From the NCBI GenBank assembly GCA_019739215.1, contig JAHHDR010000014.1, positions 1 to 64,000 of the forward strand: a DNA stretch of 64,000 bases, read 5' to 3'. The notes beneath the pieces were generated by a model, which was given only the letters and a program-made list of their open reading frames with translations, was not told the DNA's origin and did not search any database. A program made the position numbers and the translations under genes. The stretch comes from Rhizobium sp. GTDB taxonomy: Bacteria; Pseudomonadota; Alphaproteobacteria; Rhizobiales; Rhizobiaceae. Below are positions 35,211-45,473 of the stretch, piece after piece (the first letter of the stretch is position 1; every line of letters starts with the position of its first letter).

Positions 35211-37037
35211 ATGGCCTTGATTGAGTACGATCTGCTTGCGAGCCCGGCGGAGGCCTATGAGAATTTTCGCTACGACCTGTTCGTCGATCTCTTCGGCCGG
35301 AATTTCGAACCCTATGTCGATGCCAATGGCAGCCCGCGCATCGGCCCGGCCGTCGATTTGGCCTCCTGGCTCGGAATTGCCACGACCGTCGTCCTGGGCG
35401 CGCTGCCGCAGGCGGACCTGTACGCGCGGCTCGCCAATGTCGTCGGGCGCAACTATGACGATGGCGACAGCAAGCTGTTGCAGAACCGGCTCGACAAGGT
35501 GATGAAGACCTGGGGCAACGAGAACGCGCTGCCCGATTTTCCCCGGCGCTTCGCGTTCGACGATGCCGGCCAGGCCCGCGTGGTGCTGGGGGCGGCGATG
35601 GCGACGATCGAGGATAGCCTGGCCAACTGGGGCGATATCGGCATCCCGGCCTCCGAGGAGCGCGCCGTCGTCGCCTCTCTCGCCTTTCGCGGCTACGACA
35701 TCGCCGACATCATGGATGCCATCGTCCTCGACGGAGATCGCATCGACCCCTGGCTGGAGATCCGCTACTTCGACCGCACCGGCGGAAGCGAGCCGACCGA
35801 TGCCGGCGCTGCCCGCCGCTACTTCCAGTCCGCGCAGTTCGAACTCTTCAACGATCCCGGCAACGTGACCTATGACGAAGGCGCCGATGTCGGCCTGGCC
35901 TATGGCAATCGGCGCGCGGAGATCCTGTCCTACGAGAAGGCCTTCGACCCTGGCAAGATCGGTATCGGCGCCAAGGGCGACGGCGGCCGGGATGGCATCG
36001 CCGATTTCCTGCAGCCGGCGATCGACGCCGTTGCCGCACATTATTTCGCCGAGGTCCGCCACGCCGACGAACTGCTGTTCGTCAGCGGCCGGTTCGGCAC
36101 CTTCTACGGCGACGATCCCGACGACGGATTCAACAGCCGCCGCAACGACGACGATTTCATCATCGACACCCAGACACTGCCGATGAGGATCATCGGCGGC
36201 GCGGGCAACGACACGATCGTCGCGCTCACCGGCAACGACCGGCTCGAGGGCGGCTCCGGCAACGACAATCTCTATGGTGGCACCGGCGACGATAACCTGA
36301 TCGGCGGCAGCGGCAACGACACGCTCTGGGGCGGCGGCGGCGCCGACCGGCTTGAGGGCGGCAAGGGCAGGGACACCTATGTTCTCGGCGGCGACAGCGA
36401 GCTTGATCCCGGTGCCGGCGGCAACCCCGCCGATATCGGCGCGGTCAACAGCGACCAGGTCGTCGAGGCCAGGAATGGCGGCACCGACACCGTCATCGTG
36501 CAGATCAACGGCGGCACGTTCAACCTGCGCCACATTGAGAAGTTCCGGCTCGCCGCCGACATGACTGGCAGTTTCACCATCAATCTCAACGAGTTCGATT
36601 CCTTTGCTCTGTCGACCGGCAATGACGACATGACGCTGGTCATCAACCGCCTGCAGAAGACCCCGATCGACATCCGCACCAATGGCGGCGCCGACACGGT
36701 GCATATCCAGTTCGAGCCCGGCGTCGACCCGTCCCAGGTGCTCGACGGCAAGGGCCTGACGGCGCGCTTCCGCTTCACTGACCTCACCGAGGACGACACG
36801 ATCGACCTGACCTCGATTGGCATCAAGGACATCATCGCCAACCGCGACCAGATCACCGAGGACAAGGGCTTCTACCTGCTCGCGCCCGGCGCCAAGCTGG
36901 ACCTGATGGACGGCGGCAAGATTGACAAGACCTATAACAACTACACCGACAACTGGTTCGTGGTGAAATGCGGCGACGACACGCCGTTTGGACCGGAGTT
37001 CATCGGGAACATCGAGAGTTCGCATTTTGACATTTGA
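35211..37037 (+). CDS. RTX protein with pesticin/lysozyme-like N-terminal domain
   Basis: A 608-residue protein starting [20 protein letters not shown]. Residues about 140-240 show [26 protein letters not shown] and [16 protein letters not shown], which resemble the EIRY...RRY-FGLY pattern of pesticin-type muramidase domains. The fit is by eye. Residues about 330-400 are clear RTX nonapeptides ([40 protein letters not shown]). The C-terminal ~200 residues are beta-rich. There is no Sec signal, so type I export is likely. It could be a secreted peptidoglycan-active protein. No immunity gene or exporter is adjacent. Confidence 0.65.
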   Translation: MALIEYDLLASPAEAYENFRYDLFVDLFGRNFEPYVDANGSPRIGPAVDLASWLGIATTVVLGALPQADLYARLANVVGRNYDDGDSKLLQNRLDKVMKTWGNENALPDFPRRFAFDDAGQARVVLGAAMATIEDSLANWGDIGIPASEERAVVASLAFRGYDIADIMDAIVLDGDRIDPWLEIRYFDRTGGSEPTDAGAARRYFQSAQFELFNDPGNVTYDEGADVGLAYGNRRAEILSYEKAFDPGKIGIGAKGDGGRDGIADFLQPAIDAVAAHYFAEVRHADELLFVSGRFGTFYGDDPDDGFNSRRNDDDFIIDTQTLPMRIIGGAGNDTIVALTGNDRLEGGSGNDNLYGGTGDDNLIGGSGNDTLWGGGGADRLEGGKGRDTYVLGGDSELDPGAGGNPADIGAVNSDQVVEARNGGTDTVIVQINGGTFNLRHIEKFRLAADMTGSFTINLNEFDSFALSTGNDDMTLVINRLQKTPIDIRTNGGADTVHIQFEPGVDPSQVLDGKGLTARFRFTDLTEDDTIDLTSIGIKDIIANRDQITEDKGFYLLAPGAKLDLMDGGKIDKTYNNYTDNWFVVKCGDDTPFGPEFIGNIESSHFDI

Positions 37038-37191
37038 GGGGCGTGAGGGGCTTTGCGCCAATATCGGTCGTCAGCTTGAAACTGCGAGCATCGGATCGTC
37101 CGCTCGTATTGTGTATCGCGATGGTAAAGACCCTCGCCTTGCAACCTAAGCGGAGGATGGTATATGCTGTAGCCTTCAGGGAGAGGGCATC

Positions 37192-37944
37192 ATGCTGCAA
37201 GAGATTTACGACTTGCTTATGAAGGCTTTCCACGCCGCCACCGAGGAAATGGCGTCGTTTAAGTTCGACCGATACAAACCCGTGGACCGGACCATCGCTG
37301 CGCTCTACGCGACCATCTACGAAGAGGTCGACACCGCCATTTGCCTCTACGACGCAAAGAAATACACTGGCGCTCAGCTCGTTTTGCGTCCCTTGCTGGA
37401 AGCCCACGTGGACCTCGTGGCCATCATCAAAGACCCTGGCTATGTCGAGTTCATGGAGGCTTCCCATGACCACGAGTGGCTCAGGTTTCTGCGGAACGGA
37501 TTCAAGGGCACGAATCCGTTTCTACAGACCTTCTGGAACAACATCGATGTTCAGAACGAAATTGCGGCCATCGAGTCACGGCTAGACGGTTTCAAAAAGA
37601 ACAAGGTCCGGCCACTCCACGTAGCTGAGCGCTTTGCCCGCGCCGATATGATCGAGGAGTATGAGTCGATCTACAACGACCTATGCTGCCAGACCCACAA
37701 CAATCTTCGTGCGCTCATTCGGCGCCACATCGAGATTGATGACCAGCAGAAGACTTTCCAGCTGGTCATCAACGCTAAGCCGCCGGAAGAATCTATCGGG
37801 TCGCTGCTAGATGGCCTTCTCGGGTTCATCCTTAGTAGCTCGATATTCGTCCACCGCCACTTCAACAGCCAGGCGGTTAAACGCTTCGAGGACCTGGATG
37901 TGAAGAGGTCGGGGTTGCTGAAGAACATGCAAGCCACTCCGTAA
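37192..37944 (+). CDS. DUF5677-like helical protein
   Basis: A 250-residue, mostly helical cytoplasmic protein starting MLQEIYDLLMKAFHAATEEM. The stretch YTGAQLVLRPLLEAHVDLVA (about residues 62-81) matches the R-P-L-x-E core of DUF5677-type proteins, and YNDLCCQTHNNLRALI (about 165-180) the later histidine. GC is visibly lower than in the flanks, and it sits with an SDR gene in a patch that looks acquired. Function unknown; similar proteins are scattered in accessory regions. Confidence 0.55.
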   Translation: MLQEIYDLLMKAFHAATEEMASFKFDRYKPVDRTIAALYATIYEEVDTAICLYDAKKYTGAQLVLRPLLEAHVDLVAIIKDPGYVEFMEASHDHEWLRFLRNGFKGTNPFLQTFWNNIDVQNEIAAIESRLDGFKKNKVRPLHVAERFARADMIEEYESIYNDLCCQTHNNLRALIRRHIEIDDQQKTFQLVINAKPPEESIGSLLDGLLGFILSSSIFVHRHFNSQAVKRFEDLDVKRSGLLKNMQATP

Positions 37945-38284
37945 GCTAGCTTCAGTAACTGTCAGCCAGGGAGCACCATGTGATTATGCCCTCCGGCCGT
38001 TCTGCTCCTGATCAGCGACAAGCTAGTGCCCCCACGCGAAGTATCACCACTGGCAATCGGTCTTTGCTTTTCGGTCAAGATAACGGGTGCTCGGCTGTCC
38101 ATTTTGAGGGCGAGAAGCCGACCATGACTACATTCGCCCCACATGGCCGCTTCGAGCCAACAGTGGGTGTGGCTCCGGCTCCGCGAAATCATTGCGGCCG
38201 ACAAAGTCGTCCTGTGAATCCCCGAGACCGGAAGATCGTCGAATGCTAGGGTGAAGGTGAGGTTTCGCTTTTGGGGGATAGGCG
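37945..38284. other. Intergenic region, possible gene debris
   Basis: About 340 bases with no credible gene. Short frames on both strands lack ribosome binding sites. The stretch may be debris of a gene lost when this patch was assembled. The SDR ATG at 38285 lacks a strong ribosome binding site. Confidence 0.4.
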
Positions 38285-39067
38285 ATGCAATTGCGATCAA
38301 AGACAGCATTTGTCACCGGGGGTACCAGCGGCATTGGGCTGGCTACAGCGAAAGCATTTGTCGAGCAAGGAGCTCATGTTGTTCTAACAGGGCGTGATCG
38401 ACAGCGCATCGATGCGGCGATTACGATTGTAGGGTCATCCTGCGCTGGCTTTGTTGCCGATGCGGCAGACGACCAAGCAATGAACAACGCCCTCCAACAG
38501 GCGGCAGAGCGATCTGGGGGTATCGATGTTTTGTTCGCAAATGCCGGGCACTACGTCCACTCCGCTCTCGGCGGTACGACAAGGGCACAGCTTCAAGATC
38601 AGCTCGCGGTGGTGGCTAACACGTTCATGACTGTGCAACAAGCGCTTCCATATCTGCGAGATCGCGCCTCCATCATCCTGATGGGATCGGTCTACGCGAC
38701 TATGGGACCGCCCGGCGCTGCTGCCTATGCCGCAAGCAAGGCAGCGACGGCCGCTATGGTCCGGTCGTTCGCGTCTGAGCTGTCCCCCAGGGGCATACGC
38801 GTTAACCTCGTCGTTCCAGGCGCGGTAGATACGCCGAGTTGGGGGATGGAGGAATTGGAAGCCGGGGTCCGTGAGGAACGCAAGCGGCTTATCGGTGAGC
38901 GCGCGCCGCTCAACCGGATGGTCAGCGCGGAAGAGGTTGCCAAGGCGGTGTCCTTCCTTGCTTCAGACGCCAGCTCAGGTGTTCAAGCCACGGAACTCGT
39001 GGTTGACAATGGCACGACCGGAGCAATGGCCGGCTCGCCTCGTTATATCCGCGGAGAACCGACTTAA
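38285..39067 (+). CDS. Short-chain dehydrogenase/reductase
   Basis: A 260-residue classical SDR. The cofactor motif TGGTSGIG (residues 11-18) and GRDRQRI after strand 2 favour NADP(H). NAG (about 87-89), the serine in MGSVYA (about 138) and the YAASK pair (Tyr about 152, Lys about 156) complete the catalytic set. The C-terminus has the usual LASDASSGVQATELVVDNG. The substrate cannot be inferred. Codon use matches the lower-GC neighbour rather than the core genes. Confidence 0.88.
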   Translation: MQLRSKTAFVTGGTSGIGLATAKAFVEQGAHVVLTGRDRQRIDAAITIVGSSCAGFVADAADDQAMNNALQQAAERSGGIDVLFANAGHYVHSALGGTTRAQLQDQLAVVANTFMTVQQALPYLRDRASIILMGSVYATMGPPGAAAYAASKAATAAMVRSFASELSPRGIRVNLVVPGAVDTPSWGMEELEAGVREERKRLIGERAPLNRMVSAEEVAKAVSFLASDASSGVQATELVVDNGTTGAMAGSPRYIRGEPT

Positions 39068-39215
39068 CGCCATTTCGAGCGTCGGCTTATCGTCCGAGAA
39101 TGGCAGCTAAGGGCCAAACCCGGGCGAGTGGGTTTGACCATGTGTTAATCCGCCAACGATTGCCGTTCACAACACCACCAACGCCAACCACTTGAAGCCC
39201 GCCCCAAACCACAAA

Positions 39216-39890
39216 TCACGCCACCCTCTGTCCCAGCCAGATCATATGCTTGGCGCCCGACCTGCCCCGCGCCCTGACCGGCTTTTCCTCCGCCGCGAAA
39301 CCGGCCTGCGTGAGCCGCTGGGTGAAACGCGGGGCAGGATGCGACGACCAGACAGCGAGCACGCCGCCGGGCGTCAGGGCACGCTTGGCCTCCCCGAGGC
39401 CCCTGGCGCCATAGAGCGCGTCGTTGCCGGGGCGGCTCAGGCCATCGGGGCCGTTGTCGACGTCGAGCAGGATGGCGTCGTAGGCGGCATTAGCCGTGCG
39501 GATGGCAGCGCCGACATCGTCCGGAAGGATCACCACGCGCGGATCGTCGAGCGATCCGGCATGCAACTCCGCCATCGGCCCGCGCGCCCAGGCGACCACG
39601 TCAGGCACCAGTTCGGCGACGGTGATCCTGGCCTCCGCATCGACGGCCGCCAGAGCGGCGCGCAGCGTAAAGCCCATGCCGAGCCCGCCGATGAGAATCC
39701 TGGGTCCCTTGCGGCCGGAGAGTTTATCGAGCGTCAGCGTGGCCAGCGCCTCTTCCGAGCCCGACAGACGACTGTTCATCAGTTCGTTGCTGCCGAGCAT
39801 GATCGAGAATTCACCTCCCCGACGCTTCAGGCGCAGCGTCTCGTGGCCATCGGGGACTTTCGCTTCGTCGAGAACGATCCAGGGCTGCAT
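39216..39890 (-). CDS. Spermidine-synthase-like SAM-binding protein
   Basis: A 224-residue protein of the SpeE-like class I methyltransferase fold, starting MQPWIVLDEAKVPDGHETLR. ILIGGLGMGFTLRAAL (about residues 66-81) is the glycine-rich SAM or decarboxy-SAM loop, VAELVPDVVAWARG the acidic strand 2, and YDAILLDVDNGPDG the active-site-like loop. Shorter than true spermidine synthases (about 290), as is common for orphan rhizobial homologues. The actual reaction is unknown. Confidence 0.75.
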   Translation of the reverse strand: MQPWIVLDEAKVPDGHETLRLKRRGGEFSIMLGSNELMNSRLSGSEEALATLTLDKLSGRKGPRILIGGLGMGFTLRAALAAVDAEARITVAELVPDVVAWARGPMAELHAGSLDDPRVVILPDDVGAAIRTANAAYDAILLDVDNGPDGLSRPGNDALYGARGLGEAKRALTPGGVLAVWSSHPAPRFTQRLTQAGFAAEEKPVRARGRSGAKHMIWLGQRVA

Positions 39891-40049
39891 TCCATTCCTT
39901 CCTGACAGTGTCCGGGCGTTGGCTCCCGGCCGCCGCCCGACGGAGGCAGCGATCGCTGACATCCGTCAAGACGTAACTATGGGTTGTGATCGGGTCGTGG
40001 ACACGGCCTCATGAAATCCTCATCCTCGCGATCGACGGGGGATAGAGCC

Positions 40050-40601
40050 ATGAGCAATTTATACGACTTCCTGGCGGGGGTCCTGGATGTCGCGCTGCAG
40101 ATTTTCGGGATATCCCTCGATGCTTTCCAGAAGTATCCTATGGCGACGTTTCTGTCATTTGCAGCAGTCTATATCTTTCTGCGGCGAAAATCCCTGGTCG
40201 CAAGGCTCTGGTTTTTGCCGAAGAGCGGCGAAGACCACGATCCGTTCGACGACAGGGAGGACGTCGAATTCCTGTCGGTGAAGAACATGGCCTTTCTTCT
40301 CGTCGGATGCGCAGCGGCGATAGTGCTGACCTATATCACGGGCATCGTGCTCGCATTCGTCGCCCACGTCGCGGTTGCTGGTGCCAGCGTGCAGCCTTTC
40401 GCTAGTCGACCGCTTCCATATGTCGTTTGCTTTGTGGCGATGGCGCCGATTGGTCTCGTCCTCGCTTTGCAGCAAGCGAGCTGGACTTGGCGAAAAGTTG
40501 ACCCGCTTCACGTGATCGCACTGGCCTATCTGGCCCTGATGCTGACCTACATTCTGGCTGCGATCTACATGGTTTTGACCCGAGATTCGCCGCTGCCTTG
40601 A
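40050..40601 (+). CDS. Hypothetical multi-pass membrane protein
   Basis: A 183-residue protein starting MSNLYDFLAGVLDVALQIFG behind GGGGGA. Predicted hydrophobic segments lie near residues 28-45, 80-115 (AFLLVGCAAAIVLTYITGIV) and two after 128 (VVCFVAMAPIGLVLAL, VIALAYLALMLTYILAAIYM). A charged loop (SGEDHDPFDDREDVE) lies near 57-71. No family recognised. Convergent with the parA-type gene, 20 bases apart. Confidence 0.6.
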   Translation: MSNLYDFLAGVLDVALQIFGISLDAFQKYPMATFLSFAAVYIFLRRKSLVARLWFLPKSGEDHDPFDDREDVEFLSVKNMAFLLVGCAAAIVLTYITGIVLAFVAHVAVAGASVQPFASRPLPYVVCFVAMAPIGLVLALQQASWTWRKVDPLHVIALAYLALMLTYILAAIYMVLTRDSPLP

Positions 40602-40621
40602 CCTGCCGCCCGACGGGAAGC

Positions 40622-41338
40622 CTATGCCGCCCGTCCCCATTGCCAGGGGCGTTTCTTCGGCTGGGTCGAGATCACCCGGACGGGGAGGTGGCGCATCACC
40701 TCGTCGGCGAGCTGGCGGGCGTTCTGCAGGGCCTTGTCGAGGTTGGAAACCTTGCTGCCTTCCATGTCGTAGAGGGTGACGCCCTTGTCGAACATCTCGC
40801 GGAAGGCGGCGCGCTCGACCACTGGTGTTGCCATCACGTCGACGCCGCGGCTGGCCAGCAATCCCTTGATTGCCAGCAGCGAATGGGTGGTGACCATCGG
40901 GTTGACGCGGCTGAGCAGCACAGAATGCGGGATCGCAATGCCGGTCTCGGTCTTGATGCGGGCGAGGATGTCGAGGATCTTGGTGGCGCCCTTGGCATCC
41001 ATGCCGGCGCCCTGGACCGGGATCAGCACGAGGTTGGAGAAGGCCAGCGCCGTGGCGGTCAGCTGGTTGCGTTCGCCGGCGAGGTCGATGATGTAATAGT
41101 CCGACGAGCGGTCCATGTGCCGCATGTGCCCCTCGAGCGCCGAGGCGGTCACATGGTTGACCAGCGTGATCGTGCCCCGCGGCTTGGCCGTTTCGAACCA
41201 TTGGCTGAACCAATGCTGCGGGTCGCTGTCGAAGACGGTGACGTTGATGCCCATCTGCGCCAGTTCCGTGGCGACCAGCACCGCCGCCGTGGTCTTTCCT
41301 GCGCCGCCCTTGGTATTGGCGATCGTGATAACGGGCAT
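40622..41338 (-). CDS. Orphan ParA-family ATPase
   Basis: A 238-residue cytoplasmic P-loop ATPase. The deviant Walker A KGGAGKTT (about residues 10-17) with the signature lysine, the A' motif FDSDPQ (about 36-41) and YYIIDLAGERN (Walker B) mark the MinD/ParA group. It has no neighbouring parB and no centromere-like sites that I can see, so it is not a segregation pair in this window. Homologues of this short type, VirC1-like, act in positioning other complexes. Three GTTAACGA repeats precede it. Confidence 0.85.
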   Translation of the reverse strand: MPVITIANTKGGAGKTTAAVLVATELAQMGINVTVFDSDPQHWFSQWFETAKPRGTITLVNHVTASALEGHMRHMDRSSDYYIIDLAGERNQLTATALAFSNLVLIPVQGAGMDAKGATKILDILARIKTETGIAIPHSVLLSRVNPMVTTHSLLAIKGLLASRGVDVMATPVVERAAFREMFDKGVTLYDMEGSKVSNLDKALQNARQLADEVMRHLPVRVISTQPKKRPWQWGRAA

Positions 41339-41371
41339 AGAAGGCGCTTCCTTTCAGGTCCATCCAGTCTG

Positions 41372-41436
41372 TTAACGAAGCGTGTCAAGTTATGGTTAAC
41401 GAAGGGTTATCGACAGACTATGAAAAGTTAACGAGC
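41372..41436. promoter_or_regulatory. Three GTTAACGA repeats upstream of the ParA gene
   Basis: GTTAACGA occurs at 41372, 41396 and 41428 in the same orientation, spaced 24 and 32 bases, within 100 bases of the start codon. TTAAC is the CtrA half-site in alphaproteobacteria, but none of the three has a second half at the usual 7-base spacing. Confidence 0.45.
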
Positions 41437-41458
41437 GCGCGCTGCAAAATCGCCGGTC

Positions 41459-43621
41459 TCACTCGGCGCTCGCTACCTTTTCCTGCAGTTTCAACGGCGA
41501 GGCATCCTTCAGCCGTTGACCCATGCCGCGGATGATGCGGGTGGCCGGGACCGTCAGCATGCGCGGGCGCAGGAAGGTCTCCGCTGGCTCGGCGCCGTCG
41601 TCCTTCTTGGCTGCCACGGTCTCCGGCTTCTTGCTGACTTCAGGCGGGATCTCGATGATGCCGGGGATCTGCTTGAGCTCGATGCCCTGGTGGGCATAGT
41701 CCATCAGCAGCTTGAAGGTCATGGCGGGCAGCGAGCCGCCGGTCATGTTGTTGGTCGAGGTGTAGTCGTCATTGCCGAACCAGACGGCGGCGGTGAAGTT
41801 GCCGGTGTAGCCGCAGAACCAGGCGTCGCGATAGGCCTGGGTCGTCCCGGTCTTGCCGGCCGTCAGCACGCCGTCGACCTGCGCCTTTCGGGCGGTGCCG
41901 TAATAGGGGATGCGGGTCAGCATCTGGTTCATGGAGTCGGACGCCTGCTGGGAGAGCACCCGCTTGGCCGGTGGTGCGTCGACCTCGAAGTCGTAGAGCA
42001 CCTTGCTGTCGTAATCCATGATCTGGGCGATGCCGTGCCGGCGCGATTCGAAGCCGCCCGACGGAAACACGGCATAGGCGGTCGCCTGATCGAGCACGGT
42101 GACCTCAGACGAGCCGAGCGGGATCGTCACGTCCTTGCGGATCGGAGTCTCGACGCCGAACTTGCGGGTTTCGTCGATGATCTGCTGGATGCCGTCCTTG
42201 CCGAATTTCTCCTTGGCGAGCCGCACAGGAATCGTGTTGACCGATTTTGCGATCGCTGTCTGCATGTCGAGCCGGCCCGAATAGCTGTTGCCGTAATTGC
42301 CGGGGCACCAGTTGCCCCAGCAGATCGGCCCGTCGGTGATCGGCGTGGTCGGCGTCATGCCCTTTTCCATGGCCAGCGCATAGGTATAGATCTTGAACGA
42401 CGAGCCCGGCTGGCGCAGTGCCCTGGTGGCACGGTTGAACTGGCTTTCGCCATAGTCGCGACCGCCGACCATGGCGCGGACCGCACCGCCGGTCTCGATC
42501 ATGACAAGCGCGCCCTGCTTGACGCGGTAGGTCTCGCCATACTGGCGCAGGCCGGACTCGACCGCCTGCTCGGCGGCGCGCTGCAGGTTCATGTCGAGCG
42601 TCGTCCGCACCACCAGAGTATGATCGGCAAAATTCTCCTTGCGGGCGACCTTGAGCGTCTCCTCATAGGCCCAGTCGAGGAAGAAATCCGGCGCTTCCTT
42701 CATGTTGCGGTCGACCACGGTGGCCGGATGACGCCGGGCGTCGATCACCTCGCCCTCGGTCATCAGGCCGCCCTGGACGAGATTGGTCAGCACTTCGTTG
42801 GCGCGGGCGCGGGCGGCGGGCAGGTTGACATGCGGCGCATATTTCGCCGGGGCCTTGAACAGGCCTGCCAGCATCGCGCTCTCGGCGAGCGACAGGTCGG
42901 GCAGTTCCTTGTTGAAATAGAAGCGCGCCGCCGCCGCCGCACCGAACGTGCCGCCGCCCATGTAGGCTCGGTCGAGATAGAGGGAGAGGATCTCCTTCTT
43001 CGTCATGTGCGTCTCGATCCAGAGCGCCAGGAAGGCCTCCTTGATCTTGCGGTCGAAGGAGCGCTCGTTGGACAGGAACAGGTTCTTGGCGAGCTGCTGG
43101 GTCAGCGTCGAGCCGCCCTGGACGACGCCGCCGGCGCGGGCATTCTCGGTCATGGCGCGCGTCAGGCCGAGGAAGTCGATGCCGAAATGCTCGAAGAACC
43201 GCCGGTCCTCGGTGGCGAGCACCGCCTTGACGAGATGATCGGGCAACTCGTCGATCGGCACCGAATCCTCATGGATGATGCCGCGATGGCCGATGACATT
43301 GCCGTAGCGGTCGAGAAAGGTGACCGCAAAATCGGACTTGCGGCGCCAGTCGGTCTTGGCGATCTCGAAGGCGGGCTTGGCCAGCGCCAGCATGGCGACC
43401 ATGCCGATCGCGCCCCAGGTCAGCGCCTCGCCGGCAAGCTCGAATGGGATGCGCTTCCAGCCCTTGACCCGGAACCTGCGGAAGAAGATCGTGATGTCTT
43501 CCCAGACATCGACGAAGGTGAAGCCGGCATTCCACAGCGTGGAATCGAGCCATGCATCGACCTTGAGGAAGAAGTGGCTCTTGAGGCGCGGTTTCTTGTC
43601 GTCTTCGCCGTCGTTGGACAT
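41459..43621 (-). CDS. Class A penicillin-binding protein (PBP1A type)
   Basis: A 720-residue bifunctional peptidoglycan synthase. A membrane anchor lies near residues 60-85 ([19 protein letters not shown]). The glycosyltransferase domain shows [14 protein letters not shown] with the catalytic glutamate, then [15 protein letters not shown] and the RKIKEA motif. The transpeptidase domain has the active serine in PGSSFK, SVNT as the SxN box and GKTGTT as the KTG box. The ATG giving [18 protein letters not shown] is preferred over one 17 codons upstream. Divergent from the YcgN gene. Confidence 0.9.
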   Translation of the reverse strand: MSNDGEDDKKPRLKSHFFLKVDAWLDSTLWNAGFTFVDVWEDITIFFRRFRVKGWKRIPFELAGEALTWGAIGMVAMLALAKPAFEIAKTDWRRKSDFAVTFLDRYGNVIGHRGIIHEDSVPIDELPDHLVKAVLATEDRRFFEHFGIDFLGLTRAMTENARAGGVVQGGSTLTQQLAKNLFLSNERSFDRKIKEAFLALWIETHMTKKEILSLYLDRAYMGGGTFGAAAAARFYFNKELPDLSLAESAMLAGLFKAPAKYAPHVNLPAARARANEVLTNLVQGGLMTEGEVIDARRHPATVVDRNMKEAPDFFLDWAYEETLKVARKENFADHTLVVRTTLDMNLQRAAEQAVESGLRQYGETYRVKQGALVMIETGGAVRAMVGGRDYGESQFNRATRALRQPGSSFKIYTYALAMEKGMTPTTPITDGPICWGNWCPGNYGNSYSGRLDMQTAIAKSVNTIPVRLAKEKFGKDGIQQIIDETRKFGVETPIRKDVTIPLGSSEVTVLDQATAYAVFPSGGFESRRHGIAQIMDYDSKVLYDFEVDAPPAKRVLSQQASDSMNQMLTRIPYYGTARKAQVDGVLTAGKTGTTQAYRDAWFCGYTGNFTAAVWFGNDDYTSTNNMTGGSLPAMTFKLLMDYAHQGIELKQIPGIIEIPPEVSKKPETVAAKKDDGAEPAETFLRPRMLTVPATRIIRGMGQRLKDASPLKLQEKVASAE

Positions 43622-43749
43622 CGTCGGATCCCGTAGGCACTGGCCATCGGCGGCGCATGGGTGTATGCGCACGGCCTTGCCGATTTCTCGCTGATTTTGG
43701 CCCGGACGGCAAGGAAAACGCTTTGGCTGCTGAACACGATCTCGCGAAT

Positions 43750-44247
43750 ATGGACGAGCCTGTCCCTTTCTGGAAACACAAGACGCTGCGTGAGCTGAAC
43801 GACGCGGAGTGGGAAAGCCTGTGCGACGGCTGCGGCCGCTGCTGCCTCAACAAGATGGAATTCGAGGACACCGGCGATATCGTCTGGACCGATATCCGTT
43901 GCACGCTGCTCGATCCCGTCAGCTGTCGCTGTTCCGACTATCCCAATCGCCAGTCCAAAGTGCCCGACTGCATCCGGCTGACGATCGAGGAGGTGGAGAC
44001 GCTGACCTGGCTGCCGCCGACCTGCGGCTACCGGCTGGTGCGTGACGGCCGCGACCTCTACTGGTGGCATCCGCTGCTGTCAGGCGATCCCGATACGGTT
44101 CATGCCGCCGGCATCTCGGTTCGAAACCGGACCGTGAGCGAGGATGACGTGACCTGGGAAGATTACGAAGACCACGAGATCGGCTGGCCCGGCGAGGTGC
44201 CTTATGGCTCGGAGCGTCCACCGGCAAAATCCGCCAGTTCCGGGTAA
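43750..44247 (+). CDS. YcgN/UPF0260 cysteine cluster protein
   Basis: A 165-residue protein starting [20 protein letters not shown]. The cysteine set [13 protein letters not shown] (about residues 26-38), then [15 protein letters not shown] and PDCIRL, is the metal-binding pattern of UPF0260, related to the CxxCxxxCC family. Probably binds zinc or an iron-sulfur cluster; function unknown. Divergent from the penicillin-binding protein gene with a short shared promoter region. Confidence 0.88.
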   Translation: MDEPVPFWKHKTLRELNDAEWESLCDGCGRCCLNKMEFEDTGDIVWTDIRCTLLDPVSCRCSDYPNRQSKVPDCIRLTIEEVETLTWLPPTCGYRLVRDGRDLYWWHPLLSGDPDTVHAAGISVRNRTVSEDDVTWEDYEDHEIGWPGEVPYGSERPPAKSASSG

Positions 44248-44298
44248 GGCCCGGCCGTTAGCCTGCCCCGCGACAAAGGCTGAGGACAGGTGGACAGG

Positions 44299-45381
44299 AT
44301 GGACAATCTCGCGCGCAACATGGCCGAACAGGCTGCGGCGGAGCCGATTTCCAATGCCGAGATCACGGCCTTCATGGAAATGTTCGCGACGATGGCCAAT
44401 CCGGCGACGATCCGCAAGGCTTCGCATGATTTCCTCGCGCGGGTGCCCGACGCGCGTCGGCTCGAGCTCGCTTCGGCCCTGAGCTGGACCAATCCCTTCT
44501 ACCTGCCGGAAATGCCTGACGATGCCGCCCGCAAGCTCGCGCTCAACATGAACCAGTTCGCCGAACTGACCATGCGCGCCAAGCTGACCGCGAGCCGGAT
44601 GCCGCAGCTCAACGTGCTGCTGGCCTGTGCGCCGAAATCCGCATCGACCTTCATTGCCGGCGCGCTGCAATCGGCGCTCGGCCTCGGCTCGGCTGCACTG
44701 TTTGCCGCCACGCCGCGGGTGCATGCGGTGTCGATGATGGGCGGCAACCTGATGGAGCAGGAGCCGGAGGAACTGGCGTTGATCCGCAACGGACTCAATG
44801 GTTCCGGCTATGTCGCCCAGCATCATGCCCGCTGCACGCCCTATCTCGCGCTGCTGCTCAGGACCTACAATGTTCGGCCGATCGTCACCCATCGCAACCT
44901 GTTCGACACGTTCATCTCGCTCGACGACATGATCATGGGCTATCGCAGCAACAGGGAGACCGACGCGGGCTACTATTTCAGCGACGGCCTGCCGGCCAAT
45001 TACGGCAAGCTCTCCCTTGAGGACCGGCTGACGATCCTCGTCCAGCGCAACACCGCCTGGTTCATCCAGTTCTTCGTGAGCTGGAAGAAATGCGAACGCG
45101 CCGGCCTCGCCCGGCCGCTCTGGGTGTCCTACGAGCGCGATTTCCTCGCCGACAAGCAGGGCCTGGCCGAGCGCGTGATCCGCCATCTCGGCCTGGACAC
45201 GGAGGCGGCGGCCAAGCTTCTGCTCGCCTTCGAGGACAAGACCGACGGCGCCGCCAAGCGGCTCAACAAGGGCGTCGCCGGGCGTGGCAGCGCCATGCCG
45301 GACTCCGTCCGGGCGATCATCGAGCGCACCGCCCATTTCTATCGCGACGAAGAGGACCTCACGCCCCTGCTCGAGGGCTGA
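44299..45381 (+). CDS. Sulfotransferase-like protein (intact motifs)
   Basis: A 360-residue protein starting MDNLARNMAEQAAAEP. CAPKSASTFIAGAL (about residues 112-125) fits the 5'-phosphosulfate loop of PAPS sulfotransferases, and THRNLFDTFISLDDM (about 196-210) the 3'-phosphate motif with Arg and Ser. WVSYERDFLAD and the C-terminal helices fit the fold. The start is set by analogy with the next gene, whose first six residues are the same. Acceptor unknown. Confidence 0.7.
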   Translation: MDNLARNMAEQAAAEPISNAEITAFMEMFATMANPATIRKASHDFLARVPDARRLELASALSWTNPFYLPEMPDDAARKLALNMNQFAELTMRAKLTASRMPQLNVLLACAPKSASTFIAGALQSALGLGSAALFAATPRVHAVSMMGGNLMEQEPEELALIRNGLNGSGYVAQHHARCTPYLALLLRTYNVRPIVTHRNLFDTFISLDDMIMGYRSNRETDAGYYFSDGLPANYGKLSLEDRLTILVQRNTAWFIQFFVSWKKCERAGLARPLWVSYERDFLADKQGLAERVIRHLGLDTEAAAKLLLAFEDKTDGAAKRLNKGVAGRGSAMPDSVRAIIERTAHFYRDEEDLTPLLEG

Positions 45382-45473
45382 CCTCTGCCACACGCGGCGA
45401 GCACCCCGCCAGTCTGGCGAAAGGAAGGGGCCGTAGCCTTCACCAAAATTGCCATTGAGAAGGAATTGACAGT

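Noticed and set aside
35118..37061. 647-codon open frame antisense to the pesticin-like RTX gene
   Set aside because: Shadow of the RTX repeats; the plus strand has the RTX nonapeptides and a better start.
37980..38249. 89-codon ORF between the DUF5677-like and SDR genes
   Set aside because: No ribosome binding site, and composition looks non-coding in all frames.
41372..41436. parS or iteron origin from the GTTAACGA repeats
   Set aside because: There is no parB, no rep gene, irregular spacing and only three copies; a promoter element is more likely.
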